Part shown: positions 17,503 to 26,560 of the stretch, in pieces
How positions within the stretch are numbered: position 1 is the first letter of the stretch
How the letters are laid out: each line of letters begins with the position of its first letter
Assembly (NCBI RefSeq): GCF_020329485.1
Contig: NZ_JAGKJI010000008.1
Location: 62,001 to 126,000 of the forward strand
Reading direction: 5' to 3'
Length of the DNA stretch: 64,000 nt
Source of the DNA: Bradyrhizobium cenepequi
GTDB taxonomy: Bacteria; Pseudomonadota; Alphaproteobacteria; Rhizobiales; Xanthobacteraceae
Made by a program: the position numbers and the translations under genes
Notes under the pieces: generated by a model
What the model was told of the DNA's origin: nothing
The model's input: the letters and a program-made list of their open reading frames with translations, nothing else
Databases searched by the model: none

Positions 17503-18621
17503 TTAACGCTGCTCAACTGGCGATCTTCCCATCTTTAAACTGGCAGAAATATCACTGACGGCAGCCAGAAACGCATCCATTTGCGCCTTTGTCCCGATGC
17601 TAACGCGGATGCAACTTTCAAGACCTTTATCGGGAAGGAAGGCAACAAGTATCCGTTGCCGTTCCAAAACGGCCTGCCACCATCTACCATCGTGCCCCGC
17701 AGGCACACGCGCTAACAGAAAGTTTGCCTGGGATGGCGTTACCGAAAATCCAAGTTGCGACAGTGCGGTCGCAACTCGCTGTCTTTCATGCCTAATGTGT
17801 CTATGGTTCTCTTCGTAGACGGCGCGGTGGGCAAGAATGCTGATGCCAACCGCATGACCGACCACATTCATGTTGAACACGTTCTGGATGTTACGAAGCC
17901 TCCCAATGAGCTCGGGATGGCCGAAGCCGAAGCCGATGCGAATGCCGGCGGCGGCATAGCTTTTCGAAAGTGTTCTTAAGAGCAGAAGATTCGGATAACG
18001 GCTGAGGAGGCGTAGGCCATTATCAGGCGCAAAGTCGACATACGCCTCGTCCAAGACGATCAGGCCGTCCGATTGGGCCAGGAGTCGTTCGATATCGGCG
18101 ACCGGTATGAACGTTCCGGTCGGATTGTTCGGATTAGCTAATAGAACGAACTTGGCATCTTTTGCGGGCCCAAAGAGCAATTGCTCTATCGGCAAGGACT
18201 GAGGCTCGTTACATCTGATTTCAACAAGTTGAGCGCCTTGCATCACAGCAAGTTTGCGGTTGAATGAGAATCCTGGCGACAACATTGCCACGCTGTCGCC
18301 CGGGGCAAGAAAGGCTCTGTAGATGAGCCCGAGAAGCTCAGATGAACCATTGCCGGCAATCACATGATCCGTCGGGACGCCGTAGGCGTTGGCAGCTGCT
18401 TCCCTCAGGCTAATGTTGTCATCTTCTGGATACAGATACTGCCGCTCAAGCGCCGCAATTGCGCTTTGCCATACGATTGTTGGCAAGGGAAACGGGTTCT
18501 CGTTCGTGTTTAGTTTGACGTAACTAGCATCCGGCGCCGGCCGGCCGGACGGCAGAGCATCTAACTGTCTCGCCGCCTGCGAAAGAGAAGAGAGCACATT
18601 TTGCAATTTTGCATCCGTCAT
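17503..18621 (-). CDS. HisC-type PLP aminotransferase (histidinol-phosphate aminotransferase family)
   Basis: 372 residues, class I/II fold. KLNTNENPFPLP and LYPEDDNISLREAAANAYGV are the HisC substrate-side motifs. GNGSSELLGLIYRAF, LANPNNPTGTFIP, VLDEAYVDFAP and the PLP lysine in RTLSKSYAAAGIRIGFGFG are complete, so it should be active. Start ATG 18621 has GGGAG nine bases upstream; the longer frame to 18747 lacks these signs. In an island such paralogues are often catabolic or biosynthetic variants and not the housekeeping HisC. A NolA-type promoter lies about 200 bp upstream (18819-18849) and the flavin monooxygenase follows, so the pair may form a NolA-linked operon; that link is inference. 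Confidence 0.85.
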   Translation of the reverse strand: MTDAKLQNVLSSLSQAARQLDALPSGRPAPDASYVKLNTNENPFPLPTIVWQSAIAALERQYLYPEDDNISLREAAANAYGVPTDHVIAGNGSSELLGLIYRAFLAPGDSVAMLSPGFSFNRKLAVMQGAQLVEIRCNEPQSLPIEQLLFGPAKDAKFVLLANPNNPTGTFIPVADIERLLAQSDGLIVLDEAYVDFAPDNGLRLLSRYPNLLLLRTLSKSYAAAGIRIGFGFGHPELIGRLRNIQNVFNMNVVGHAVGISILAHRAVYEENHRHIRHERQRVATALSQLGFSVTPSQANFLLARVPAGHDGRWWQAVLERQRILVAFLPDKGLESCIRVSIGTKAQMDAFLAAVSDISASLKMGRSPVEQR

Positions 18622-19053
18622 AGTGTTCTCCCTTTTGAACCGCCGAGGGCAGTCGCAATTATCAACATGGCAGTCGGTCAGGCAGGCAGGCAGTTGGTCG
18701 GAGGAGAGAGTTCGAATTCTGCTAGGACCAGCAAGGGCGGCGGCCATCCAAATCTCCCGTCCCGCTAATCAGAGCTGTCCCTGCATCGTGTTGCCAGGGA
18801 CTGCGGCCACCTACGCAGATCCTACAATTTGACGCTACGTACGATTCAAGCCCATTCGGGAGACTCGTCTCATGAATGTGTCCAAAGTCGCGTCTCGAAG
18901 AAGGAGCGACGATGCAAAACTCCGAGAAGAGCACCACGGGTCCGCAACCATCTGACGCGAACCACAACCGGCGCGCTGCCTGGCGCTAAAGGACTCATCA
19001 TTCTCATCTAGATGGAGAACAAGGCAGTGGTGCACGCATTATGCCGGGCAGGT
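18622..19053. other. nolA-hisC intergenic region
   Basis: It holds the NolA-type promoter copy 2 and a leader of about 200 bases before hisC. The region around the copy resembles that at 61080-61200 beyond the promoter itself (GGACACATTCATGAGACGA against GGACATATTCACACGACGG), so the two were one sequence. No gene. Confidence 0.5.
18819..18849 (-). promoter_or_regulatory. NolA-type promoter copy 2, reading towards hisC
   Basis: On the minus strand TTGAAT (18844-18849), 19 bases, TAGGAT (18819-18824). The spacer CGTACGTAGCGTCAAATTG differs from that of nolA at a few positions. Its direction and place suggest control of the hisC - monooxygenase pair. Confidence 0.6.
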
Positions 19054-19767
19054 TCAGTGTGGTTCATCCTTCAAGGCGGCAAGCGCGAGGTCGAGATACT
19101 GCACTAGGCTGGGATCCCAACCAGCCATATTACGTGGCGCGCTCAATCGCGCAAAAACCTTCAGTATCGTTGAAACGGTCGAATCAAATCCTGCGACTTC
19201 AGTGATTAGGGTGCGTGCTTGAAACGCCACAGCATTTGCCCGTTCGCTGCAGGGATCCTCGCCCCGATCCACGCAATCGCGTAGCTCGTCGCGGACCTTC
19301 CGCCACCGCTCCTCTCGATCTGCGTCTATGACGCATGTGCATCGGAGCTCCTGAGCGCGTTCCTCAACACGCGACATTGCATTTAGCGTGGCAGGTAGCT
19401 CATCTACACTGACATGTGTCTCACGGTCCGTCGTCATGTTGCGCAAACGGTCTCGCACCAAGGTTGCGCGCGCGACTTGAAGTTCGATCCTCTCCAGATG
19501 CTTGCGCAATAGGTCAGTAAGCGAGGTTTGGCCGTCAATCGCTCTGCGGATCTCGTGAAGCGAGAAGCCAAGCTCACGTAGCGCTCGAATTTGATCGACT
19601 CGTTTGATGCTTTCGCGGTCGTACATCCGGTGACCGCCGTCGGTGCGCTCCGACGCACGTAATAAGCCCGTGTGCTCGTAGTGATGCAGAGTGCGTACCG
19701 TCACCCCGGTAGCCTCTGCGAGTTCGCCAATGCGCCATCGACGCCTTCGTGGTGTAGCTTTTGTCAT
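19054..19767 (-). CDS. nolA: NolA, MerR-family nodulation regulator
   Basis: 237 residues, the length of B. japonicum NolA. The N-terminal MerR helix-turn-helix is clear (WRIGELAEATGVTVRTLHHY then EHTGLLRASERTDGGHRMYD). A coiled dimerisation helix follows (LRKHLERIELQVARATLVRD), then a C-terminal ligand-binding-like region (EVAGFDSTVSTILKVFARLS). From family knowledge, NolA controls genotype-specific nodulation and is needed for nodD2 expression. The gene has a MerR-type promoter 17 bases upstream of the ATG, so it probably regulates itself. It lies upstream of nodD2 on the same strand, as in B. japonicum. Confidence 0.95.
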   Translation of the reverse strand: MTKATPRRRRWRIGELAEATGVTVRTLHHYEHTGLLRASERTDGGHRMYDRESIKRVDQIRALRELGFSLHEIRRAIDGQTSLTDLLRKHLERIELQVARATLVRDRLRNMTTDRETHVSVDELPATLNAMSRVEERAQELRCTCVIDADREERWRKVRDELRDCVDRGEDPCSERANAVAFQARTLITEVAGFDSTVSTILKVFARLSAPRNMAGWDPSLVQYLDLALAALKDEPH

Positions 19768-19783
19768 GGTTCTCCATCTTTCA

Positions 19784-19814
19784 AGCCTACAACCTGACGT
19801 CGCGTGAGAATCAA
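19784..19814 (-). promoter_or_regulatory. nolA promoter (19-bp spacer, MerR type)
   Basis: On the minus strand TTGATT (19809-19814), 19 bases (CTCACGCGACGTCAGGTTG), TAGGCT (19784-19789). Transcription would start about ten bases before the nolA ATG. The over-long spacer is the hallmark of MerR-activated promoters, so autoregulation is likely. Confidence 0.65.
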
Positions 19815-21711
19815 GCTATTTCAATGGTCTACATGAACCTTCCTCGATTCAGGCGCCCGCTAGAGTCCTCGTCTGGCGCCAGCAAGGGTGCGTGCTCTCC
19901 TCAGAGCGCGCTTGATCAAGCGGCAGAGGCAATGGCGCCCATCAAATTCATCAGGACGCCAACTCGGCCTCACCGGCGACAGCACGTTTCAGAACAAGCG
20001 TGGCGATTGCCGTTCGATTTTCAGGAGTGCGCATAGAAGACGGTAAGCCGCGACTGCTTCATTAAAAATGCTCCCAAGACCGTGAGGTCTTCAGATCGTA
20101 GACACCGCTGTATTGCTGCAACATTTGGCTCCGTGATTATCATCGCGCTAGGGCGGCCGCACGTGGCTAAGACGTTTGGCCAAAAGAAGACAGACCCGGT
20201 GGCGTACAGCGATGAAGATGTGGTATGCGTTGAAGTGATGCCGTTGCGCAACACAGTCGCGCTTTGCTCGGGCGATATCGGCCAACTGTTCTCTGAACAA
20301 TTTGCGAGCACCCGCAGTGCCTAGGTGCAGCAGGATTGGCCGGACGAAGAAGACGGATACTCACATTCGGGGCGCCGCTATTCTGAGCCGTGGCTGCAAG
20401 AAAGCGCGGAGCCGTCACGAGCGGTGATCGGCAGCCGATGCTGATCCAACAACGACAGTATCAGCATTTCTCGGCTGGGCTCCAGGTGCCTCAACGTCTA
20501 TCGCAAAGCGGCAGCTGGTCTTTTGCGTTCGGGTCACAACGGATCGGAACACGGTAGATGAGGCATGGCGCGAGGGGGTACGTGATCGGACAGCGGCGAC
20601 GCTATCCGACATGCTCGCGCATGGTATACGAAATAATAGCCCGCTCGCGCGGGCAATGCCCTCCCAATTTAATCGATGGCAGTGCGCTGAGCGCAGCTGG
20701 GCCGATTCGCTAGTCCCACTGTGCTTCGCCACCCTGCTGGCGAAGGTCGAGTTCTGCCGATATCAGCGCGCTTGCAAGTTCGGTGAGCAATGGAGTCGGC
20801 TGGCGCGCGCGCTTGCCTTCGCTGATCGGTCCCGTCACTTTGCAGATCGATGCGCTGCTTGAGGTACTCGATATGGGAATTGCAGCAATCAAGATGCTCA
20901 TTGCGGATCAGCGAAGGTGAAGCGCCAGCAGGCGATCGCCGGAGTCGATCAGGATCGCGAGTAGATTGATGAGATGCTGGTCGATCACGGCCCGGGCAGA
21001 CTCCAGTTGCTTGATGGGCCCTCCGGTGAGACGCAGCGAATTTGCGGTGTGTGCACCAATGCCGCGCCTGGCATCAAGTGAAGGGTCGCCAAACGTCGGG
21101 GGCGGAGATCGGCGCGCGGCACGGCGGTTGGGACCTTCAGTACGCTGAGCGGCGCCGGGCACGACGGCCGAGCGCATAAAGCAAACGGCTGGGCACGATC
21201 AGGGAAGGCCCTGGTTTGCATCGCACATCTTTGCCGTCTTGCCGAAGCGGACTTCGGTGAGCGCGGGCACTGTAATCATGAAGCATTCTTCCTTGGGCGG
21301 GAGATGGCGTTCATGCCTCCTGTAGGTCGTCAAGACATTGCGGGGGAGGGAGATCGGTCCGAGGGACCGGCGCAGCCCTGGAAGTCATGAACTCCGAGGA
21401 GACGAAGGGTCTCTGCTGTTCGAGCAGGCCCGACTGCTAGCTTGAGACCGTTGCGCGTGTGGCACGTTCGATAGCCATTTGCAACAGGCTGCTACGCAAA
21501 TTGTCGCCATCGAGCTCGAGAGAGCAATGGCGTCAAGCCGAGAGGAGCTCAAATATTTGACGCGCGGGAGGCGGCTGGAATATGCGTCCGACCATAAGGC
21601 ATGTGGCACTCTTTGAGAATCCGCGCTTACGATGAGCGAGGGCCGGTTCTCACGAAGGATCTGGCGTAACCGGATTGATGCGAAGTGGACGATGAGACGC
21701 TTTGAGTGAAT
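19815..21711. other. 1.9 kb with no confident gene
   Basis: Short overlapping ORFs. Two pieces look like ends of real proteins: plus strand to 20921 (LQIDALLEVLDMGIAAIKML) and minus strand 20908-21060 (QLESARAVIDQHLINLLAIL). Neither has a start I trust or a family I recognise. Probably decayed genes downstream of nodD2. Confidence 0.4.
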
Positions 21712-22656
21712 TTAGGGGCCCCTGGATCTTGGCGTGGCCTCAGGCGGAGGCGCCATGCGGGACGCCTCTTCCAATAATATCTCCCGCATCCAGATGCTTG
21801 CCGGATCCCTATTGTGAAAAGCGGGCCATTGGATGGCCTCGGTAAATGCGGGAAAGGACCGCGCAAGTGCGACGATCTGCAGGGGCATCGTCTTTTCGAA
21901 ATGCTCAACCAGCCTCAAGGGCATCGTAGCTATGCGGCCAGTGTCCAATAGGACAGGCGGGATCATGCTAAAGTTCTGCACGACGACCTCGATGCGCCTC
22001 TTGAGACCATGCTCGAGTAAGAACCAGTCCTCGATGGAGGGCTGTCTCTTACGCCCGAACTTGACCGCAACGTGCCCCATTGACATGTATCTCTCGAATG
22101 TGAGCTGCGATGGGACCTGCTTGTTCGTGCGGCATGCGACACACACAAGTCTCTCCTCGATCAATGTCGCCTTAGGGTGCGCGCTCGACATGAACAAATC
22201 CGGCAAGATAAGAAAATCGACTTCACCGCGCAGGAGAAGCTCATCGCTCTCATCGGCGAGTGGCAGCAATTCGAAACTGACGGCGGGGGCTTCCTGTGCG
22301 ACACGGTCCAAGACCTTTCGAAAGAATACGATTGTCATGAAATCGGAAAGGAGGATCCGGAAGCGGCGATCCGATTTGGCAGGATTGAACACGTCCTGGG
22401 AAATAATCGAGAGTTGGATGTGCAGCAGAGCCTCGCGAATAGGGGCGGCGAGGCCTTGGGCACGCGGTGTTGGGATAAGTTCCCGGCCTCTCATCGTAAA
22501 TAGTTCATCGCGGAAATAGGCGCGTATCCGGGCGACGGCAGCGCTCATCGCCGGCTGGCTCAGCTTGATACTGCGTGCCGCCGCGGTGAGGTTGCGCTCG
22601 GTCATCAGAGCATCGAGCGCAACAAGAAGATTTAGATCAAGGCCTTTGAAACGCAT
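21712..22656 (-). CDS. nodD2: NodD2, LysR-type nodulation regulator
   Basis: 314 residues. The LysR helix-turn-helix is intact ([20 protein letters not shown] then [20 protein letters not shown]) and an effector domain follows. It is about 75-80 percent identical to NodD1 at 23433 by eye. In Bradyrhizobium NodD2 represses nod genes at high inducer or population density and depends on NolA. A copy of the nolA promoter with a nolA start lies about 350 bp upstream on the same strand (23004-23034), which would explain that dependence. No nod box precedes it. Confidence 0.93.
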   Translation of the reverse strand: MRFKGLDLNLLVALDALMTERNLTAAARSIKLSQPAMSAAVARIRAYFRDELFTMRGRELIPTPRAQGLAAPIREALLHIQLSIISQDVFNPAKSDRRFRILLSDFMTIVFFRKVLDRVAQEAPAVSFELLPLADESDELLLRGEVDFLILPDLFMSSAHPKATLIEERLVCVACRTNKQVPSQLTFERYMSMGHVAVKFGRKRQPSIEDWFLLEHGLKRRIEVVVQNFSMIPPVLLDTGRIATMPLRLVEHFEKTMPLQIVALARSFPAFTEAIQWPAFHNRDPASIWMREILLEEASRMAPPPEATPRSRGP

Positions 22657-23003
22657 GTCGTCTTACCCCCGTTGAAAGCCTTTGCGTTTTGCAACAACGG
22701 TTACGTCTATGATGGTCCCAGTCTCCCCGCGCGAGTTAGGCTCCTTCTGGGTTACCGCGTGATCGCGAAGAAGGCCCTCGTACTCGGTCGCAAGCATATT
22801 GGTTGCGCAACGGAGCGTGCGATTGGGCGTGGTAGTCGCCCGCGCTTGTGAAGTCGGGCCTTTGGTGCGCTCAGTTATCGCGCGTAGCACCACATAGATC
22901 AGTGTGAACCGTTGAGAGCAGGGCGCAGTTGCGCACCGTTACGCCAATAACGCCGCAGATGCGCTATCGACGCCCCGCGTCGTAGCTTTGGTCGTCGTTT
23001 GCA
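22657..23003 (-). other. nolA 5' remnant and leader upstream of nodD2
   Basis: After promoter copy 4 the minus strand reads ACCAAAGCTACGACGCGG then GGCGTCGATAGCGCATCTGC, matching codons 2-14 of nolA, with the ATG lost. A 76-codon frame (22663-22893; RCATNMLATEYEGLLRDHAV) ends seven bases before nodD2; I do not recognise it and it may be chance. Confidence 0.5.
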
Positions 23004-23034
23004 AGCCTACAACCTGACGCAGCGTGCGCTTCAA
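23004..23034 (-). promoter_or_regulatory. NolA-type promoter copy 4, upstream of nodD2
   Basis: On the minus strand TTGAAG (23029-23034), 19 bases (CGCACGCTGCGTCAGGTTG), TAGGCT (23004-23009). Nearly identical to the nolA promoter and followed by a nolA start remnant, so nodD2 seems to have been placed behind a duplicated nolA promoter. Confidence 0.65.
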
Positions 23035-23432
23035 GCAATTTCATCGGTGTGGCCGAACATCATTTCATTCGCAAAATGCATCTTCTCGCAATATCTGGGC
23101 CGCCTCGCGAACACAGGTGCCAAATGCAGCCCGCCGCAATTGCGAAAAAGCCATTCCGCTGCGCTCTCCGGCTAGTTCCGAGAATATCTTGCGGCGGTCC
23201 TGCCAGGCGCGGGCGCGAGAAGAAAAGATCAAATCGCTAGTTGATCAAGCGGCACTCAAGCACGCCAATTCGCGCGCGCTGCGGCTGAGATCGAATTGCA
23301 GCATTTCTTCTGCATGCAGAAGATGGCGAACCTGCCGCATTGCAGGACAATGAGATCGGCCCGAGCGACCAGGTGCTCTTGAAGCATCTGGAGAGACGCC
23401 GAGAGCAGGTGGTAAGACGCCTGGGGCAAAAC
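23035..23432. other. spacer between nodD1 and the nodD2 leader
   Basis: No gene supported. A helical frame on the plus strand near 23210-23450 ([20 protein letters not shown]) may be a decayed protein end. Confidence 0.35.
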
Positions 23433-24377
23433 CTAGCAGCGCCTGCGATTTCGGGTAGTCTCACGCGGAGAAGCCATGCGGGACGCCTCCTGCAGCAATA
23501 TCTGCCGCATCCAAATGCTTGCCGGATCAGTATTTTGAAGGGCAGGCCATTGGATGGCCTCGGTGAATGCGGGAAGCGGGAGCGGAGTTTCGACGATCCG
23601 GAGCGGCATCGTCTTTGCGAAATGCTGGGCCAGCCTTGAGGGCATCGTCGCTATCCGCTCAGTCCCCGATAGCATAGGCGGGATCATGGTAAAGCCCTGC
23701 ACAACGACCTCGATGCGTCTCTTAAGACCGTGCTCAAGCAAGAACCATTCCTCAATGTTGGGCCTCAGCGCCCGCCCGAACCTGGCCGCAACGTGTCCCA
23801 TTGACATGTATTTCTCGAACGTAAGCTGCCGTGACAGCTGCTTGTTCGTGGGGCAGCCTACGCACACGAGTGTCTCCTCGAACAGTGTCGCTTTAGGATG
23901 CGCGCTCGACATGAACAATTCCGGTAAGACAAGAAAGTCGACTTCACCGCGCCGGAGAAGCTCATCGGGCTCATCGACAAATGGCAGAAATTCGAAGCTG
24001 ACGGCGGGAGCTTCCCGGGCGACACGGTCCACGATCTTTCGAAAAAAAACCAGTGTCATGAAATCGGAAAGGAGGATCCTGAAGCGGCGATTCGATTTGG
24101 CTGGTTTGAACGTGTCGCGGGAAATAATGGAGAGCTGAATGTGCACCAGAGCCTCGCGAATCGGTGCGGCGAGCCGTTCCGCTCGTGGTGTTGGGACAAG
24201 CTCTCGGCCCCTCATCGTAAATAGTTCATCGCGGAAATAAGCGCGTAGCCGGGCGACGGCCGCACTCATGGCCGGCTGGCTCAGGTTGATGCTGCGTGCC
24301 GCCGCGGTGAGACTACGCTCGGTCATCAGAGCATCGAGCGCGACGAGAAGATTTAGATCAAGGCCTTTGAAGCGCAT
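23433..24377 (-). CDS. nodD1: NodD1, flavonoid-responsive LysR activator
   Basis: 314 residues with the NodD helix-turn-helix ([20 protein letters not shown]) and the full effector domain ([20 protein letters not shown] near the end). NodD1 binds the nod box at 24389 and, with plant flavonoids, switches on the divergent nod operon; the nod box lies 12 bases from its own ATG, so it is probably autoregulated. Compared with NodD2 it differs mostly in the effector domain. The pseudogene at 36206 is a third nodD copy. Confidence 0.95.
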   Translation of the reverse strand: MRFKGLDLNLLVALDALMTERSLTAAARSINLSQPAMSAAVARLRAYFRDELFTMRGRELVPTPRAERLAAPIREALVHIQLSIISRDTFKPAKSNRRFRILLSDFMTLVFFRKIVDRVAREAPAVSFEFLPFVDEPDELLRRGEVDFLVLPELFMSSAHPKATLFEETLVCVGCPTNKQLSRQLTFEKYMSMGHVAARFGRALRPNIEEWFLLEHGLKRRIEVVVQGFTMIPPMLSGTERIATMPSRLAQHFAKTMPLRIVETPLPLPAFTEAIQWPALQNTDPASIWMRQILLQEASRMASPRETTRNRRRC

Positions 24378-24388
24378 GGCGTGGAGTT

Positions 24389-24436
24389 ATCCATCCTGTG
24401 GATGTGTTCAATAAAAACAATCGATTTTACCAATTT
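24389..24436 (+). promoter_or_regulatory. nod box of the nodY-like/nodABCSUIJ operon
   Basis: ATCCATCCTGTGGATG, then TTCAATAAAAACAATCGATT and TTACCAATTTTGC. It carries the ATC-N9-GAT NodD half-site and the conserved AATCGATTTTACCAAT block. It lies between the divergent nodD1 and nodY-like genes. Confidence 0.92.
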
Positions 24437-24850
24437 TGCGGAATGGCGGATAGCAAAGCCGTCGGTCGGGACAAATAAAAGTCGGGCATATCAGGAATGG
24501 TTACCAGTCTTTGCTCTGCGTCCGCGAAAAAGTCTCAGCTGCACCCCGAGCGGCGAGCGAAGCGCATGTCTACTCCGGCCAGAGTTTTCAACGGGTTGTA
24601 CAAGCTGCATCGCAGTGGCTTGACGCGACAAGCGTGCCGCAGGTCGCGTCGGCGCTCACTACCGGTAAACGTTCGTATAGCTTTTCCAACCGTATCTATA
24701 TTCGCCGCTTACCTCCGTAGAGTTGAGCCAACCCTCGACTTCGCCTTAAGAAGCTGCCGATTGCAGGCGCCAAATGTCTTTGCGACCCGGCCAAATTTAT
24801 CGCGTGTCGATAGCAGTCGAATCGTACGGAAAATGCAGGAGAAATCCCCA
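24437..24850 (+). other. nod operon leader
   Basis: About 400 bases between the nod box and the first gene. The last 130 (ACCCTCGACTTCGCC, GCTGCCGATTGCAGGCGCCA, CCGGCCAAAT) recur upstream of the sulfotransferase fragment at 35858-36045 and, scrambled, near 3990-4062. Its in-frame extension of the nodY-like gene is not supported as coding. Confidence 0.55.
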
Positions 24851-25261
24851 GTGGATCTGATGCGAATGCCACATACGCTCGACGTAATCTCCGTCGTGGA
24901 TAACAATGCATCGGTCCGTGAAGCGCGAACAGGCGTGCTCTTTTCGACAAGCGACAAGCCCGAGCCTGTCCAGTGTGCAGATGAGTTGTTGAAATCCAAC
25001 CGTCCTGTCAGCACGGCCTGCTTGATCGCGGATATGCAGTTGCCCGGAGTGACCGGGCTCGAGCTATACCAGCATCTGGCAGCATCCGGAAAGGCCAATC
25101 CCGCCATTCTGCTCACGAGCCGTCCCGGCGACAACCACTGGCTGCGGGCGCTGCGAGCCGACGTTTCCTATTCCCTGGTGAAGCCATTCATCGATAGCGA
25201 ACTGCTCGCGGGCATCAAGTCCACCGTCAAAAGCCAGACTGTGCATGGGAGGCAATCATGA
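24851..25261 (+). CDS. stand-alone FixJ-type receiver domain protein (nodY/nodK position)
   Basis: 136 residues from a GTG with AGGAG nine bases upstream; ATG 24833 is in frame just before. The protein is one response-regulator receiver domain like that of FixJ/Nod[16 protein letters not shown], the phosphoacceptor Asp in [20 protein letters not shown], the Thr in ILLTSRP and the Lys in YSLVKPF. One acidic metal-binding residue is replaced (VDNN for VDDD) and there is no output domain. It is the first gene after the nod box and its stop overlaps the nodA ATG (ATGA), the place of nodY in B. japonicum and nodK in B. elkanii. Whether it can be phosphorylated is open; it may act as a decoy or partner. 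Confidence 0.75.
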   Translation: MDLMRMPHTLDVISVVDNNASVREARTGVLFSTSDKPEPVQCADELLKSNRPVSTACLIADMQLPGVTGLELYQHLAASGKANPAILLTSRPGDNHWLRALRADVSYSLVKPFIDSELLAGIKSTVKSQTVHGRQS

Positions 25262-25890
25262 ATATTGCCGTATCCAGCTCTACGACAGGTCTGACCATGC
25301 GCTCTCGGGTGCGGTGGAGGGTGGCCTGGGAGAATGAACTAAGCCTCGCCGAGCATGTCGAACTCTCCGACTTCTTCCGAAAGACCTATGGTCCCACCGG
25401 GGAATTCAATGCAAAACCATTCGAAAACGACCGAAGTTGGGCCGGCGCGAGACCTGAGCTTCGTGTAATCGGCTACGATGCGCGCGGCGTAGCGGCTCAT
25501 ATCGGCGCACTACGCCGCTTCATCAAGGTCGGAGAGGTCGATCTACTAGTGGCCGAACTAGGATTGTACGGGGTACGCCCGGATCTTGAGGGACTCGGAA
25601 TCACCCACTCAATGCGCGTGATGTATCCGGTACTGCAGAAGCTTGGCGTTCCATTCGGCTTCGGTACGGTTCGTCATGCGCTGAAGGAACATATTACAAG
25701 GTTACTGGCCCGCCCCGGTCTGGCGACCGTTATCTCTGGGGTTCGCGTGCGGTCCACCCTTGCGGATGTGCATCTGAACTTCTCGCCCACGCGCATCGAG
25801 GACGTTCTTGTCCTGGTTCTGCCGATTGGACAGTCGATCAGCGATTGGCCGACCGGTACGACAATTGATCGGAACGGGCCAGAGCTGTGA
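25258..25890 (+). CDS. nodA: NodA, Nod factor N-acyltransferase
   Basis: 210 residues, the Bradyrhizobium length. NodA attaches the fatty acyl chain to the free amino group made by NodB on the chitin oligomer. Conserved stretches include [60 protein letters not shown] and [14 protein letters not shown]. The start overlaps the stop of the receiver gene (ATGA) and the stop overlaps the nodB GTG, so translation is coupled along the operon. No frameshift or missing region seen. Confidence 0.97.
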   Translation: MNIAVSSSTTGLTMRSRVRWRVAWENELSLAEHVELSDFFRKTYGPTGEFNAKPFENDRSWAGARPELRVIGYDARGVAAHIGALRRFIKVGEVDLLVAELGLYGVRPDLEGLGITHSMRVMYPVLQKLGVPFGFGTVRHALKEHITRLLARPGLATVISGVRVRSTLADVHLNFSPTRIEDVLVLVLPIGQSISDWPTGTTIDRNGPEL

Positions 25891-26546
25891 CACACCTCGA
25901 CCACTTCTGCGAAGCGCGCAGCGAATACGCTGACCGCACTGAAAGTCGCGGCGTCTATCTGACGTTTGACGACGGCCCTAATCCACATTGTACGCCGGAT
26001 GTCCTGGATGTGCTGACGGAACACCGAGTGCCTGCGACCTTCTTCGTCATCGGCGCGTACGCGGCGGACCAGCCGAAACTAATCCGACGAATGATCGCAG
26101 AAGGGCACGAGGTCGCAAACCACACGATGACTCATCCGGACTTGTCCAGATGCGAACTCGCCGAAGTGCAACACGAAATACTGACGGCGAGCAGGGTCGT
26201 CAGAATGGCCTGCCCCCAGGCCGCGCTGCGGCACATACGTGCACCCTATGGCATCTGGACCGAAGAGGTGCTCACTACGGCAGCGAAGGCTGGACTGGTT
26301 GCCCTGCACTGGTCGGTAGATCCGCGAGACTGGTCTCGTCCCGGCGTTGACGCGATTGTCGACGCTGTGCTGGCCTCTGTCCGGCCCGGTGCAATCGTGC
26401 TCTTGCACGACGGATGTCCTCCCAGCGAGTTGGGACGGGCCACTCATGCTCGTCTGCGCGACCAGACCGTCTTGGCGCTTTCCCGCCTGATTCCAGCATT
26501 GCACGGCCGCGGACTTTCAATCCGCTCGCTTCCTCAACCTCACTGA
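25887..26546 (+). CDS. nodB: NodB, chitooligosaccharide deacetylase
   Basis: 219 residues, carbohydrate esterase family 4. It removes the N-acetyl group from the non-reducing end of the chitin oligomer. All five motifs are visible: TFDDGPNP (catalytic base and metal Asp), NHTMTHPDL (metal histidines), [17 protein letters not shown] and VLLHDG. The GTG start overlaps the nodA stop. The stop lies 14 bases before the nodC ATG. Confidence 0.97.
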   Translation: MTHLDHFCEARSEYADRTESRGVYLTFDDGPNPHCTPDVLDVLTEHRVPATFFVIGAYAADQPKLIRRMIAEGHEVANHTMTHPDLSRCELAEVQHEILTASRVVRMACPQAALRHIRAPYGIWTEEVLTTAAKAGLVALHWSVDPRDWSRPGVDAIVDAVLASVRPGAIVLLHDGCPPSELGRATHARLRDQTVLALSRLIPALHGRGLSIRSLPQPH

Positions 26547-26560
26547 GCAAACCGAGACCT

